A stretch of DNA of 37,000 nt from Sulfurimonas sp. (GTDB taxonomy: Bacteria > Campylobacterota > Campylobacteria > Campylobacterales > Sulfurimonadaceae): positions 1 through 37,000 of the forward strand of contig JALUXP010000111.1 of NCBI GenBank assembly GCA_027013295.1, read 5' to 3'. Below the pieces are notes generated by a model. The model was given only the letters and a program-made list of their open reading frames with translations, did not search any database and was not told the DNA's origin. The translations under genes and the position numbers were made by a program. Each line of letters begins with the position of its first letter. The first letter of the stretch is position 1. Below, piece after piece: positions 8,666 to 17,184 of this stretch.

Positions 8666-9091
8666 ATGGCTGTTGGTTTAGATAGTGTAGAGACAATGAA
8701 TGTAGATGATAAGATAAAAAATGAGACAAAACTTTATGGACTTATAGCTGAACATGCTAGTACCAATCGTCTTTTTGTGATGTTGAACAAAATCATTAAA
8801 GAAAATAGTAGTGATGCAATGATGATCCCTATGAATATACGGGAGGATGATTTCTATTTTACCTTGGTAAATATGAAAAAATCCCATGTCAATGGCGCAT
8901 ATATAGCTGAGGAATATCAAAAAAGTACAGTAGAGCTTTTAGATGAAGCTGATGAGTTTGTTCAAGTATACAATAGATGTGATTTTATAGTGCGTGATGG
9001 TGAAAAATTAGTGGGTACTTATTTGGAAAAAAATGGTAATCTTCTAGGCGAAGATTTAGCTAAAGAGATATACAAACAATTTATAAAATAG
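8666..9091 (+). CDS. Conserved-looking hypothetical protein of the molybdoenzyme operon (141 aa)
   Basis: I do not recognise this protein. It is acidic, soluble and 141 residues long, with no signal peptide, no membrane segment and a single cysteine in YNRCDFI. A mixed alpha/beta pattern is likely. The ATG directly follows the TAG of the polyferredoxin gene (TAGATG), so translation is probably coupled. The next gene begins 11 bases after its stop. Position implies a role in maturation, cofactor handling or regulation of the upstream complex. The sequence itself gives no catalytic motif. Confidence 0.7.
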   Translation: MAVGLDSVETMNVDDKIKNETKLYGLIAEHASTNRLFVMLNKIIKENSSDAMMIPMNIREDDFYFTLVNMKKSHVNGAYIAEEYQKSTVELLDEADEFVQVYNRCDFIVRDGEKLVGTYLEKNGNLLGEDLAKEIYKQFIK

Positions 9092-9102
9092 AGGAGTATG
9101 AT

Positions 9103-9567
9103 ATGGATATGAAAGATTTAAATGAATTAAGAGGCGAATTTGAGCAGATGCAAAAACGAGCAATGGATCAAGCTTGTGTAGATGATAGTTGCGTAACAGA
9201 GGCTTCAGAAGATTATCCAGACTATTTAAGAGCTATATATGCTGAGATTATGCCACCTGCAAAAAGTGGTATCTACTTTTCAAGATGGGACATGAAAAGA
9301 ATGGCATCTGAACTTGATGAGTCTTTTGCTATTGATGTCAGAGAACGCATGTTTAAAAACTTTATGCAGTGGGTTGCTACACCTGATGATTTCCGTTTAG
9401 TTATTGAACAATTTTCAAAAAACATGGATATGAAATGTGATATGTATAAAGAATATAGTGAAAAATATCCATCAACAAAAGAGATCTTTGATACTAAAAT
9501 TAACAAAGTTGAAAATTCAAAAAAATATTTTGAAAAGGTTTATCAAGAATTCTTTACAGAGGATTAA
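9103..9567 (+). CDS. Hypothetical protein at the end of the molybdoenzyme operon (154 aa)
   Basis: Unrecognised, 154 residues, soluble and probably largely helical. It has two nearby cysteines (ACVDDSC, near residues 24-29) and one later cysteine. Charged helices fill the C-terminal half. A GAGGAG ribosome site at 9091-9096 supports the ATG at 9103. An ATG at 9098 is out of frame and stops within five codons. The gene ends in a convergent three-base overlap with the cytochrome gene on the other strand. It could be another TorD-like or redox-linked maturation factor, but that is only context. Confidence 0.68.
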   Translation: MDMKDLNELRGEFEQMQKRAMDQACVDDSCVTEASEDYPDYLRAIYAEIMPPAKSGIYFSRWDMKRMASELDESFAIDVRERMFKNFMQWVATPDDFRLVIEQFSKNMDMKCDMYKEYSEKYPSTKEIFDTKINKVENSKKYFEKVYQEFFTED

Positions 9568-9932
9568 AAATCTACTCCAAGAAGGTCCTCTTCTATATCA
9601 TACTTTTTTGATGTATCCTTTTTTAACTTTGAGAGATATATTGATAGATTTTTAAAATCTTTTTGATTTAATGATTTTACAAATGTAAACATAATCTCTT
9701 GCTTTTGTGTCATAGCTATCCCTTTTTTAAAATTGTTTAATTTTTGCATTAAATCATCTTGTTTTTGATGTGCTAATCGTGGGTAGTAACTACTCCCTTC
9801 ACCATTTGTACCATGACAATTACTGCATCCATGTTCAAAATAAAGATTTTTTCCAAGTTCATAAGTATCCGCACTAGCAGCATAAACGACATACTGCAAC
9901 AATAAAAATAGTGATAATCCTTTGGGTATCAT
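9564..9932 (-). CDS. Monohaem class I cytochrome c (c553-like), exported
   Basis: 122 residues with a hydrophobic signal segment (about 4-20) and a single haem-binding motif CSNCH (C36, C39, H40). A later Met (M74 or M81) is a candidate axial ligand. The G-x-x-YYPRLAHQ region after the haem is typical of small c553/c4-like electron carriers in the periplasm. It is the last gene of the minus-strand Bat cluster. Its ATG overlaps the BatD stop by four bases (ATGA). The last 25 residues are charged and lysine/acid-rich. The electron partner is unknown. Confidence 0.85.
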   Translation of the reverse strand: MIPKGLSLFLLLQYVVYAASADTYELGKNLYFEHGCSNCHGTNGEGSSYYPRLAHQKQDDLMQKLNNFKKGIAMTQKQEIMFTFVKSLNQKDFKNLSIYLSKLKKDTSKKYDIEEDLLGVDF

Positions 9933-11071
9933 GACAATTCCTTCAATATTTTAGTTTTGATCTTTTCAAAGTTATGTGAAGCTTTATTATATACTATATC
10001 TTCCAATATTTCTGCTTCTTTGGAAAAATTATTTTTATGTTTGCTTACAAGGATGAACAATAGCTTTTTAGCTGTTTTAGCATCTTTTACATCTAAAAAA
10101 TCTTTAGAGTGCTTTTTTCTTTTAAAAGAAAATGATTGAAATTTTGCACTGATAAATCCACTCATAAAGATGATAATATATATCAAAAACTCTTTGAGGG
10201 CATCTATATTTATGAGTGGTGTCGTTTGAGGATATTCCTCTTTGTCTAAAAGTAGTGCAGTATCAATCTTCGTAACTTGTATAGTATGTCCTTTGGTGGT
10301 TAGGGTATAGTATTTACCTGTTTTGGGAGAGTAGGCTCGGAAGATCACTTTAGGTATCGTAAAATTTTCTTTTGCACTTAGGGCATAAATATATTCTCTC
10401 TTGAATGCATCTCCTTGTTGCATATATTTAGAGTAAATATCATTAATCTCAGAAAATATAGTGACATTTTTGATGCTTGTGATAGGTTTTAAATGTGCAT
10501 CTTCATAACCAACTCCCTCAAGAGTATAGGATATATTGATGGATTCATATTGATTTATCTTTGTTTTTTCTATATGCTCTTTGAGGGTAAAATCACCAAC
10601 TAAGTCAACCTCTTTTTGAAGTTTTTTTACCATGATATTAAAGGGCTTAATCTTTACTTTTGTATTGTAAGTTTGTATAGCAATACTATCATCATGATCA
10701 TCTACATAACTATTGGCAATAGCTTTGTTGCTTGCCGTTCGTATGGTGAAGTTAAAATCTACAGATATTTTTTTTGCTTTTAAAGGAAATACCAAGTAAG
10801 TATAAGATGTTTTTGTATCATGATATTTTTTATCATTAATTTTTTTATTGAGGAGTATTATTTTATAGTCATCACTCTTTTTTGGTGCTACTAAAAACAT
10901 CATATTATCTGTGTGATCTTTTTGCTTTGCATAGAAGGTTATTGTAACTGCTTCTTTCTCATAGACTTTAGTTTTATTTGATGTTATAAAATACGAAGCA
11001 AGATCTTTTGCATCGGCGTTTGTTATAAATAATAAAAATACTAAAAGTATATTACCACGGCTCTTTTTCAT
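9929..11071 (-). CDS. batD: BatD-like protein with signal peptide and C-terminal membrane helix
   Basis: 380 residues from the ATG at 11071. A longer frame from 11275 would overlap the previous gene deeply and would bury the signal peptide ([20 protein letters not shown]). The mature part is rich in beta strands, and one membrane helix lies near residues 315-335 (FLIYIIIFMSGFISA). That layout fits the BatD family of the Bacteroides aerotolerance cluster. The first 20 bases overlap the 3' end of the BatB gene. The downstream cytochrome c overlaps by four bases. BatD is thought to work with the von Willebrand A-domain proteins BatA and BatB in the periplasm, but its biochemical role is not settled. 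Confidence 0.7.
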   Translation of the reverse strand: MKKSRGNILLVFLLFITNADAKDLASYFITSNKTKVYEKEAVTITFYAKQKDHTDNMMFLVAPKKSDDYKIILLNKKINDKKYHDTKTSYTYLVFPLKAKKISVDFNFTIRTASNKAIANSYVDDHDDSIAIQTYNTKVKIKPFNIMVKKLQKEVDLVGDFTLKEHIEKTKINQYESINISYTLEGVGYEDAHLKPITSIKNVTIFSEINDIYSKYMQQGDAFKREYIYALSAKENFTIPKVIFRAYSPKTGKYYTLTTKGHTIQVTKIDTALLLDKEEYPQTTPLINIDALKEFLIYIIIFMSGFISAKFQSFSFKRKKHSKDFLDVKDAKTAKKLLFILVSKHKNNFSKEAEILEDIVYNKASHNFEKIKTKILKELS

Positions 11072-12608
11072 CAGTGTATCCTTTGTTGATTTTCTCATAT
11101 GCTTTATAGGTAAATTTATAATGAGATTTTTTTGTATTGTTCTTTTTGATTTTAGCGAGAGTTTGTTGAGAACTTTTACTAGATCCGCTTCCGTTTGAAT
11201 GTTTATTACCTGATCTGTTGGAACTTTTTTTAGACTTACCATTTTTTTTATTTTTTTTATTTTCTTTTTTGACATTACTTTTTTGCTTTGTGATTTTATT
11301 TTTAGTTGGCATTATTTTTGAAATATCTTGAGCATTTTTAAGTTTTAATTTTCTGATGAGAGAAAGATTGTATAGGGCATCAGCATCATAACCAAAGGCT
11401 AGCGTATTGACATAGTATTGTTTAGCCTCTTCATAGTGTTTGAGTTTGGCGGCACAGTTACCTAGGTTATATAAAATTTTCTGTTTTAGTTGAGGGCTTT
11501 GTGTCTGAATTTGAGTATAAAATTTTACAGCATCTCTGTAGTAACCAGCTTTATAGTAAGCCGAAGCTATATCGTAATAACTTTTAGTGGAGGGTTCAAT
11601 CTTTTCAAAGAGATAGGCTGCTTTTTTATAGTGCTTTTGTTCATATTGTTTGTGTGCTTCTTTGAGATAGTAAAAGTCAAAAAGAGATGCTTGAGTTTTG
11701 TTTGGCATCAAGACAAATAAAGGGATGAGATAAAGAAATCTCTGTGCTATTTTTGTTATAGATAGAAAGTAGAGCACTATGGCAAGGCTAAGGGGTATAT
11801 AAAAAAGCTCTCGATAAGTTCTTACGCGTATTTGCTCTTTATCTGTTTTTTTAGATGCTATATCGTTTGAGAGTTGGTCTATGCTATTTAAAGAGGTAAG
11901 TTCATAGTATTTTCCACCTGTTGCATTGGCTAAATCTACTAGCATTGGGTTAATTTTGGATATGACTATCGATTCATGCACATCCTTAATGTACCTTCCA
12001 TCTTTTTTGAGTGCTGTGCCTTTTTGAGTAGCAGTCGCTACAATATAAAGAATAATATTGTTTCTTTTGACAATCTTAGCAAGAGAATGAATATCATGCT
12101 CATCTCCCCCATCACTAAAGATAATAAGGTTTTTTTCTTTTTGTGAGAGTGTAGCAATACGCTTTAAAAGATTTTTTAAGTTTGTACTTTTTGTTAATAT
12201 ATACTTAGGATTGAGTGCATCAAGGGCTAAGAGACTTATCTCTGTATCTGTAGTAGGTGGCGATATTAAAAGGGTAGATGATGTAAATGCAAAGAGTGTA
12301 AATCTGTCTTTTGGATGTTGGTGTATGAGCCTTTTTATCGCTTCTTTAGAGAGGATGTATCTACTTGGCTTGAGGTCATCTGCCTGCATTGAGTAAGAAG
12401 CATCAATAGCAATGATATAGTCACGGGAATTGAAATTTTGTTTTACATAACTGTTTTCATAAGCTGGCCTAGCGATAGCTAAAAACATTAAAGCGAGACT
12501 TATGTACAGAAGTTTTGTTTGTTTATGCTTTTGAGTAGATTGCTGCTTGTTGTAGATAAGGTAGATAGGTATTAACCCAAAGAGTATCCATCCGTTAAGC
12601 AAAGTCAT
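11052..12608 (-). CDS. batB: BatB-BatC fusion: von Willebrand factor A domain plus TPR repeats
   Basis: 518 residues. Two N-terminal membrane segments (about 4-19 and 34-47) precede a VWA domain whose metal-binding MIDAS motif reads DASYS (69-73), with a later SDGGDEHD motif. A third hydrophobic stretch (about 270-300) is followed by a TPR-like region (about 325-430). The C-terminal tail of about 75 residues is very rich in lysine, serine and asparagine. In other bacteria the VWA part (BatB) and TPR part (BatC) are separate genes, so this is a natural fusion. The ATG directly follows the stop of batA. It probably forms a membrane complex with BatA and BatD. Confidence 0.8.
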   Translation of the reverse strand: MTLLNGWILFGLIPIYLIYNKQQSTQKHKQTKLLYISLALMFLAIARPAYENSYVKQNFNSRDYIIAIDASYSMQADDLKPSRYILSKEAIKRLIHQHPKDRFTLFAFTSSTLLISPPTTDTEISLLALDALNPKYILTKSTNLKNLLKRIATLSQKEKNLIIFSDGGDEHDIHSLAKIVKRNNIILYIVATATQKGTALKKDGRYIKDVHESIVISKINPMLVDLANATGGKYYELTSLNSIDQLSNDIASKKTDKEQIRVRTYRELFYIPLSLAIVLYFLSITKIAQRFLYLIPLFVLMPNKTQASLFDFYYLKEAHKQYEQKHYKKAAYLFEKIEPSTKSYYDIASAYYKAGYYRDAVKFYTQIQTQSPQLKQKILYNLGNCAAKLKHYEEAKQYYVNTLAFGYDADALYNLSLIRKLKLKNAQDISKIMPTKNKITKQKSNVKKENKKNKKNGKSKKSSNRSGNKHSNGSGSSKSSQQTLAKIKKNNTKKSHYKFTYKAYEKINKGYTDEKEPW

Positions 12609-13535
12609 TTAAACTCTCCTTTTTGAGAGCAGATACAAAAGCAATAAAATAGCAAAAGCCAATGGATAGGTAAAGAGCATCTGTTTGTTAAGATAATGTT
12701 GTGAACGGATAGAACTTGGTTCGAGTGCATCTAGTTTTTGATAAACATCTTCTAGTGCATCTTTGTTTTTAGCACTAAAAGAGACTCCACCTGTATCTTT
12801 TGCGATTTTTTGCAAAAGTTTTTTGTCATAGTCCTTTTCATCTCCAAGTCCAATCGTATATATCTTTACACCAAGCTTTTTAGACTCATTTACAGCATCT
12901 TTGATTTTGGTTGAGCCACTGTTTTGGTAACCATCTGTTATGAGTATTATAATTTTATTTTTTGCCTTTGATTTTGTAAGTAGATCTAAAGATTGTTTTA
13001 GTCCATCGCCTATGGCAGTAGAACTTCCAGCCATCCCAACTTCCAAAAAATCTAACATATATACCAATGAATGCATATCGTAAGTAATAGGTACTGGACT
13101 AAAAGCGTAGGAGCCAAATACTACTACTCCAACATTGTCATCATATCTACTTGTAACAAATTTTTTAAGAAGGTTTTCCAAAATGCTAAATTTACTTTTT
13201 TTGTATGTCTCATCACTAAATCCACTCTCATTCATAGAGCCACTTGTATCAAGAGCAAAAACTAGGTCTCGACCTTTTCTTTGTTGAGACTCTTTAGAAT
13301 CATAGCTGATAGGTGAAGCTAAGGCCGTGATGAGTAGCGTTAAAATAAGCGAATAAAATAGTTTTTCTTTGTTGATCCAATTGGTTTGTTTTGAAAAAAG
13401 ATGGATATGAGGAAAAATAATTCTTTTTATACTCAGAGGGCATTTATAGATGCATATAATGAGAACTAAGAGTAGAAATGCAAGGGGGTATTCAAATTCA
13501 AAATGCACTAGGAAGCCCACCACATTCTCAGCCAT
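12609..13535 (-). CDS. batA: BatA-like membrane protein with von Willebrand factor A domain
   Basis: 308 residues from the ATG at 13535, with GGGG four bases upstream. A TTG three codons earlier is less likely. Membrane segments lie near 17-30 and 58-74, and a C-terminal helix near 285-303. The VWA domain has an intact MIDAS site, D96-T-S98-G-S100, plus the STAIGDG and ITDG motifs. BatA proteins partner BatB in the aerotolerance/Bat cluster, often with a MoxR ATPase. No moxR or DUF58 gene is adjacent here. The 5' end overlaps the preceding thioredoxin gene by 28 bases. The protein probably displays its VWA domain on the periplasmic side. Confidence 0.83.
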   Translation of the reverse strand: MAENVVGFLVHFEFEYPLAFLLLVLIICIYKCPLSIKRIIFPHIHLFSKQTNWINKEKLFYSLILTLLITALASPISYDSKESQQRKGRDLVFALDTSGSMNESGFSDETYKKSKFSILENLLKKFVTSRYDDNVGVVVFGSYAFSPVPITYDMHSLVYMLDFLEVGMAGSSTAIGDGLKQSLDLLTKSKAKNKIIILITDGYQNSGSTKIKDAVNESKKLGVKIYTIGLGDEKDYDKKLLQKIAKDTGGVSFSAKNKDALEDVYQKLDALEPSSIRSQHYLNKQMLFTYPLAFAILLLLYLLSKRRV

Positions 13536-14002
13536 AATCCCCAAAGACTTGTATAACCAACTTCAGAAAAAACTAACTCACCCTTTGTGTTGTAGATAAA
13601 AGTAGTCGGGTAGGCGGGTACTTTATACTCCTTTGCCAAAGAGCCATCATTATCATTATAAATTTTATATGAGAGTTGATGGGCATTCATATATTGCTCC
13701 AATGAAGCATCTGAACCTGATTTTACTGCGATAGTGAGTAGATCGTAATGTTTTGCTATGGTTTGGATATTTGGGGCTTCTAATTTGCATATAGGACACC
13801 AAGTAGCCCAAAAGTGGATTAGTAAAGGTTTCTTACGAGGAAATGTATAGTGTGTGCCATCTATAAGTGTGAGGTTTATCTGTTTTAATGGGGTTTTGCT
13901 CAAATCGCGAGACTTGTAGAGACTTATAACATTGGCAAAGATAGTTATCATTACTGCAGTGAGAACTATCTCTTTAAAATATTTTATCAGTTTTAGTTTC
14001 AT
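13508..14002 (-). CDS. Membrane-anchored TlpA/ScsD-like thioredoxin-fold protein
   Basis: 164 residues. An N-terminal anchor (about 10-27) leads to a thioredoxin domain with the active site WATWCPIC (C69, C72). A cis-proline motif (VPAYPT) comes later. These features fit periplasmic TlpA, ResA or ScsD-type disulfide reductases or oxidases. The ATG at 14002 is 18 bases after the Pit gene stop. The 3' end overlaps batA by 28 bases, so the two are translationally linked. It may keep cysteines of exported partners, such as the cytochrome c at the end of this cluster, in the right redox state. The partner is inferred from neighbourhood only. Confidence 0.82.
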   Translation of the reverse strand: MKLKLIKYFKEIVLTAVMITIFANVISLYKSRDLSKTPLKQINLTLIDGTHYTFPRKKPLLIHFWATWCPICKLEAPNIQTIAKHYDLLTIAVKSGSDASLEQYMNAHQLSYKIYNDNDGSLAKEYKVPAYPTTFIYNTKGELVFSEVGYTSLWGLWLRMWWAS

Positions 14003-14020
14003 AAATAATCTCTAATAAAC

Positions 14021-15667
14021 TTATAGCATTATCCCTTTAATCATAAAAAATAAAACAGCAGCTATCACTGCTGCAGCAGGTACTGTGATGATCCAAGCTG
14101 CTATAATCTTTTTGATAGCATCTCTTTTGACATATTCAACTTTTTTAACTTTTCGGATATGCTTTTTAGTTGTTTTGATAATTTTCTGTTCATCTTTTAT
14201 CATTTTGTAAAGTGTAGCTATGCGTTGAAAGTCTTGAGGTGTTTTCTCCTCTTTAGCCTCTAAAGTGCTCAATTCTAACTTGTAGGCAATTTTTGTTTGT
14301 CTTTCATCTTTGATAATCTCTTTATCTTCTTCTATGGAGTTGCCATCATCTCGTAGATGGAGCCACTCTCTTAAAAAACCAACACCAAATATACCACCAA
14401 TAGCAATATGAGTTGAACTTACTGGAAGTCCAAGTTGAGAAGCGATGATAACAGTGATAGAGGCTGCCATGGCTATGGAAAAAGCTCTTATCTGGTCTAG
14501 TTCTGTTATCTCTGAACCAACGGTTCGTATCAGTTTAGGTCCATAGAGTGCTAGCCCTAAAGCGATACCAAGTGCACCAACGCCCATAACCCATAAAGGG
14601 ATAGAAGCTTTAGAAGAGATGCCACCGTTGACCACTGCATCGTTGATAGCAGCTAAGGGACCTATAGCATTTGCTACATCATTAGCACCATGAGCAAAAC
14701 TTAGAAGTGCCGCAGAAAAGATCAGTGGAATAGTAAAAAGGGTATTGACTGATGCTTTATTGTTCTCAAGCATAGTGATGCTCTTAGCCATTTTAGTTTT
14801 TACAAACAGATACACAATAATGCTAACCGCACCACCAAGGATAAGTGCAGTAGTAAAGCTAGGTTTTTTCGTCATCTCTAGTGTTACTAATGGGATAAAA
14901 TTAAGTATTTCAACCACCTGTGGCCAAATCTTTTTAAGACCTTTTAGTGTAAGATATGTTACAAATGCCCAAGACATAATGGCAACAAAAAAAGGTACAT
15001 ATGTTTTAGCCGCTTGTATTTTATCTTCTTTAAAAAGGATAGACTTTTTGATGGAATAAAGAAAGATTGCTGCAATAACTCCTCCTAAAACAGGTGAAAT
15101 AACCCATGAAGCAGCAATCTTTGCCATGGTTGACCAAGAGACAATGCTAAATCCAGCGGCAGCAATCCCAGCTCCCATAACACCACCAACAATAGAGTGT
15201 GTTGTAGATACAGGTGCACGCATTGCAGTTGCAAAATTAAGCCATAAGGCGGCAGCTAAAAGAGCAGCCATCATAGCCCAAATAAATGGATCGGGATTTC
15301 CACCAAATGCAGAGATGTCGATGATCCCTTTTTTGATGGTTTTGACAACTTCACCACCAGCGATGAGTGCACCAGCAGCTTCAAATATTGCTGCTATAAC
15401 AATAGCCATAGCCATAGTCATAGCACGAGATCCAACTGCTGGACCTACATTGTTAGCTACATCATTTGCTCCTATGTTCATAGCCATATAAGCACCAATA
15501 AGTGCTGCAATAGCTAAAAACATATTGTTAGAAACACCGCCATTATCTAGAAAACTAAATGTTAAAACTCCAATCATAAAAAAAAGAGCAAAACCTAAGC
15601 GGATAAAATCAGTACCATTCTTTTTTAATGCTTCACGCTCTAGTTTTTCTATAGTTGAAATTTCCAT
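14021..15667 (-). CDS. pitA: Pit-family inorganic phosphate (or sulfate) transporter
   Basis: A 548-residue inner-membrane transporter. The two inverted Pit signatures are present: GANDVANNVGPAVGSR (starting at residue 66) and HGANDVANAIGPLAA in the second half. Many hydrophobic helices surround them. A long charged, coiled-coil-like loop (roughly residues 435-515) precedes the last helix. Pit proteins use a proton or sodium gradient to import phosphate, and some relatives move sulfate. No PhoU-like gene (DUF47) is beside it. The ATG directly follows the stop of the cyclophilin gene (TAG then ATG), so it is part of the same operon. Substrate is by family only. Confidence 0.88.
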   Translation of the reverse strand: MEISTIEKLEREALKKNGTDFIRLGFALFFMIGVLTFSFLDNGGVSNNMFLAIAALIGAYMAMNIGANDVANNVGPAVGSRAMTMAMAIVIAAIFEAAGALIAGGEVVKTIKKGIIDISAFGGNPDPFIWAMMAALLAAALWLNFATAMRAPVSTTHSIVGGVMGAGIAAAGFSIVSWSTMAKIAASWVISPVLGGVIAAIFLYSIKKSILFKEDKIQAAKTYVPFFVAIMSWAFVTYLTLKGLKKIWPQVVEILNFIPLVTLEMTKKPSFTTALILGGAVSIIVYLFVKTKMAKSITMLENNKASVNTLFTIPLIFSAALLSFAHGANDVANAIGPLAAINDAVVNGGISSKASIPLWVMGVGALGIALGLALYGPKLIRTVGSEITELDQIRAFSIAMAASITVIIASQLGLPVSSTHIAIGGIFGVGFLREWLHLRDDGNSIEEDKEIIKDERQTKIAYKLELSTLEAKEEKTPQDFQRIATLYKMIKDEQKIIKTTKKHIRKVKKVEYVKRDAIKKIIAAWIITVPAAAVIAAVLFFMIKGIML

Positions 15668-16210
15668 CTATTTCCTTTTTATAAGATAAGCCTTGATGAT
15701 TTCTTGACGCTCTAAAGGTCTATCACCACCAGCATGACCTAGCGTTGCAACATCGTTAAGCTTGTTGAGTGTAGCAAGTGATTCTGGCGTTATATGCCCA
15801 AAAATAGTGTGTTTTCCATTGAGCCATGAAGTTGGTGCTGTCGTGATAAAAAATTGACTACCATTTGTAGCAGGACCACGATTTGCCATAGCTAAAACGC
15901 CCGCTTTACTAAATGTTTTGTCTTTAAACTCATCTTTAAAATCTTTTTTCCAGATACTCTCTCCACCCCTGCCAGTTTCAGTAGGATCTCCACCTTGAAT
16001 CATAAAGTTATGAATGATTCTATGAAAGGCGACATGATTGTAGTAGCCCTCTTTAACATGTGTTATAAAATTTTCAACAGCAAGTGGAGCAACATCGGGA
16101 TAAAGTTCAAACTCAAGTTTACCTTGTGTTGTTTCAAAGACCACATCTTGGTGTTTCATCTGAGCAAATAAGCTTAAGGTTAGAGCCATAATTAGCAATA
16201 TTTTTTTCAT
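15668..16210 (-). CDS. ppiA: Exported cyclophilin-type peptidyl-prolyl isomerase
   Basis: 180 residues with a short signal peptide (MKKILLIMALTLSLFA). The cyclophilin fold is recognised from VAFHRIIHNFMIQGGDPT (catalytic Arg-Ile-Ile and Gln-Gly-Gly-Asp), GVLAMANRGPATNGSQFFIT and HTIFGHI. It isomerises proline peptide bonds in the periplasm. The start overlaps the previous gene's stop by four bases (ATGA), and the Pit gene starts immediately after its own stop. The symbol is by analogy with exported cyclophilins and is tentative. The family is clear. Confidence 0.9.
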   Translation of the reverse strand: MKKILLIMALTLSLFAQMKHQDVVFETTQGKLEFELYPDVAPLAVENFITHVKEGYYNHVAFHRIIHNFMIQGGDPTETGRGGESIWKKDFKDEFKDKTFSKAGVLAMANRGPATNGSQFFITTAPTSWLNGKHTIFGHITPESLATLNKLNDVATLGHAGGDRPLERQEIIKAYLIKRK

Positions 16211-17136
16211 TTTTTTCCTTGAAGTATTTTTTTTAAGTTTGTAATTTTATCACACTTTGACTCATAAATAATATAAATAAGGTTTTTTCCGATACTAAGA
16301 GCATCTTGGAGTTGAAGCTCATCAACTTCATCTACATCAAGGAGGATAATGATGTCAGCTTCTTTTGTAGAGAGAGTCTCATAGTCACTTAAAACAACAT
16401 GGGCATTCTCTTTAACAAAAAATTTTAAATCTTCCTCTAGATTTATTTTATGTAAACGATTTGAGATGCACACTATAGTCTCGTTAAGGTTATGTTCAGA
16501 GTGAGTTGAAATGAGTTGCATAGCTGTTGCTATGGGGTGTGCTTGTATAAACTTTATATCTTTTATCTGTTGATGAGAGATAAGGTACTGAGAAAAAATC
16601 TTTTCTAATATCTCATTTATTTGTGGCATTGAATCATCTATGGGTGTACAATCGTTAAATTTTGAGAGTATCTCTTCTTGAGTTGAATCACTAAAAATCA
16701 TTCTTTCATAGGGAAGATAAGTCTGTACATCAAAATGGAGATTGTCATACTCTTCAAAAGTTAAATTTTGAGTGAGAAGAAAATTAAATATCTTAATCTT
16801 AGGATGTTTTTTTTTGATGAGATCTCGTATATTGTCGTATGCTAGAGTATTGTTTGCATGAGGTGCATGAGAAGAGTTTTGTATCTTAGCAAGTTTGAGC
16901 ATCTCAAAAGACCATTCTTTACATTCAAAAAGATAGATTCCTCGTTGGGGGTCAAATATAAGTAAAGGTATGATAATGCTTTTGTTTTCATGAGCGAGAC
17001 TTAGATTTTTAAAAAAGTAAAAGTTGTTTTTTTGAGAGATTAGTCGCAATAAATCTATGATTTTACAAGAGAGGATAGATTGTTTTGACTTTTTTGACTG
17101 TTTATCAAATAAAGAGGCAAAAAAATTAAAATTCAT
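16207..17136 (-). CDS. Hypothetical protein with a possible NERD/PD-(D/E)xK nuclease-fold domain
   Basis: 309 residues if translation starts at the ATG at 17136. An alternative TTG at 17175 lies inside a hairpin and has no ribosome site. An N-terminal region contains LLIFDPQRGIYLFECKEW, where D62, E71 and K73 match the D...ExK pattern of the NERD nuclease-related fold. The C-terminal part (VVLSDYETLSTKEADIIILLDVDE) recalls the distal motifs of superfamily I helicases but has no Walker motifs. No signal peptide is seen. It begins 15 bases after the hairpin behind the HU gene and overlaps the cyclophilin gene by four bases. I cannot name its function. The domain call is by eye. Confidence 0.5.
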   Translation of the reverse strand: MNFNFFASLFDKQSKKSKQSILSCKIIDLLRLISQKNNFYFFKNLSLAHENKSIIIPLLIFDPQRGIYLFECKEWSFEMLKLAKIQNSSHAPHANNTLAYDNIRDLIKKKHPKIKIFNFLLTQNLTFEEYDNLHFDVQTYLPYERMIFSDSTQEEILSKFNDCTPIDDSMPQINEILEKIFSQYLISHQQIKDIKFIQAHPIATAMQLISTHSEHNLNETIVCISNRLHKINLEEDLKFFVKENAHVVLSDYETLSTKEADIIILLDVDEVDELQLQDALSIGKNLIYIIYESKCDKITNLKKILQGKK

Positions 17137-17150
17137 AAGGAAAGGATGCT

Positions 17151-17178
17151 TGATTGTCGCATAAAGTAGCGACAATCA
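17151..17178 (-). terminator. Perfect 10-bp hairpin after the HU gene
   Basis: TGATTGTCGC and GCGACAATCA form a perfect 10-bp stem around an eight-base loop, six bases after the HU stop codon. There is no T run on the minus strand after it. It may terminate only partly and allow some read-through into the next gene, 15 bases on. Confidence 0.6.
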
Positions 17179-17184
17179 GAGGTG

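Noticed and set aside
15126-15491. 121-codon open frame on the plus strand
   Set aside because: It lies antisense to the Pit transporter gene. Its alanine/isoleucine-rich translation is a mirror of that gene's codons, with no ribosome site.
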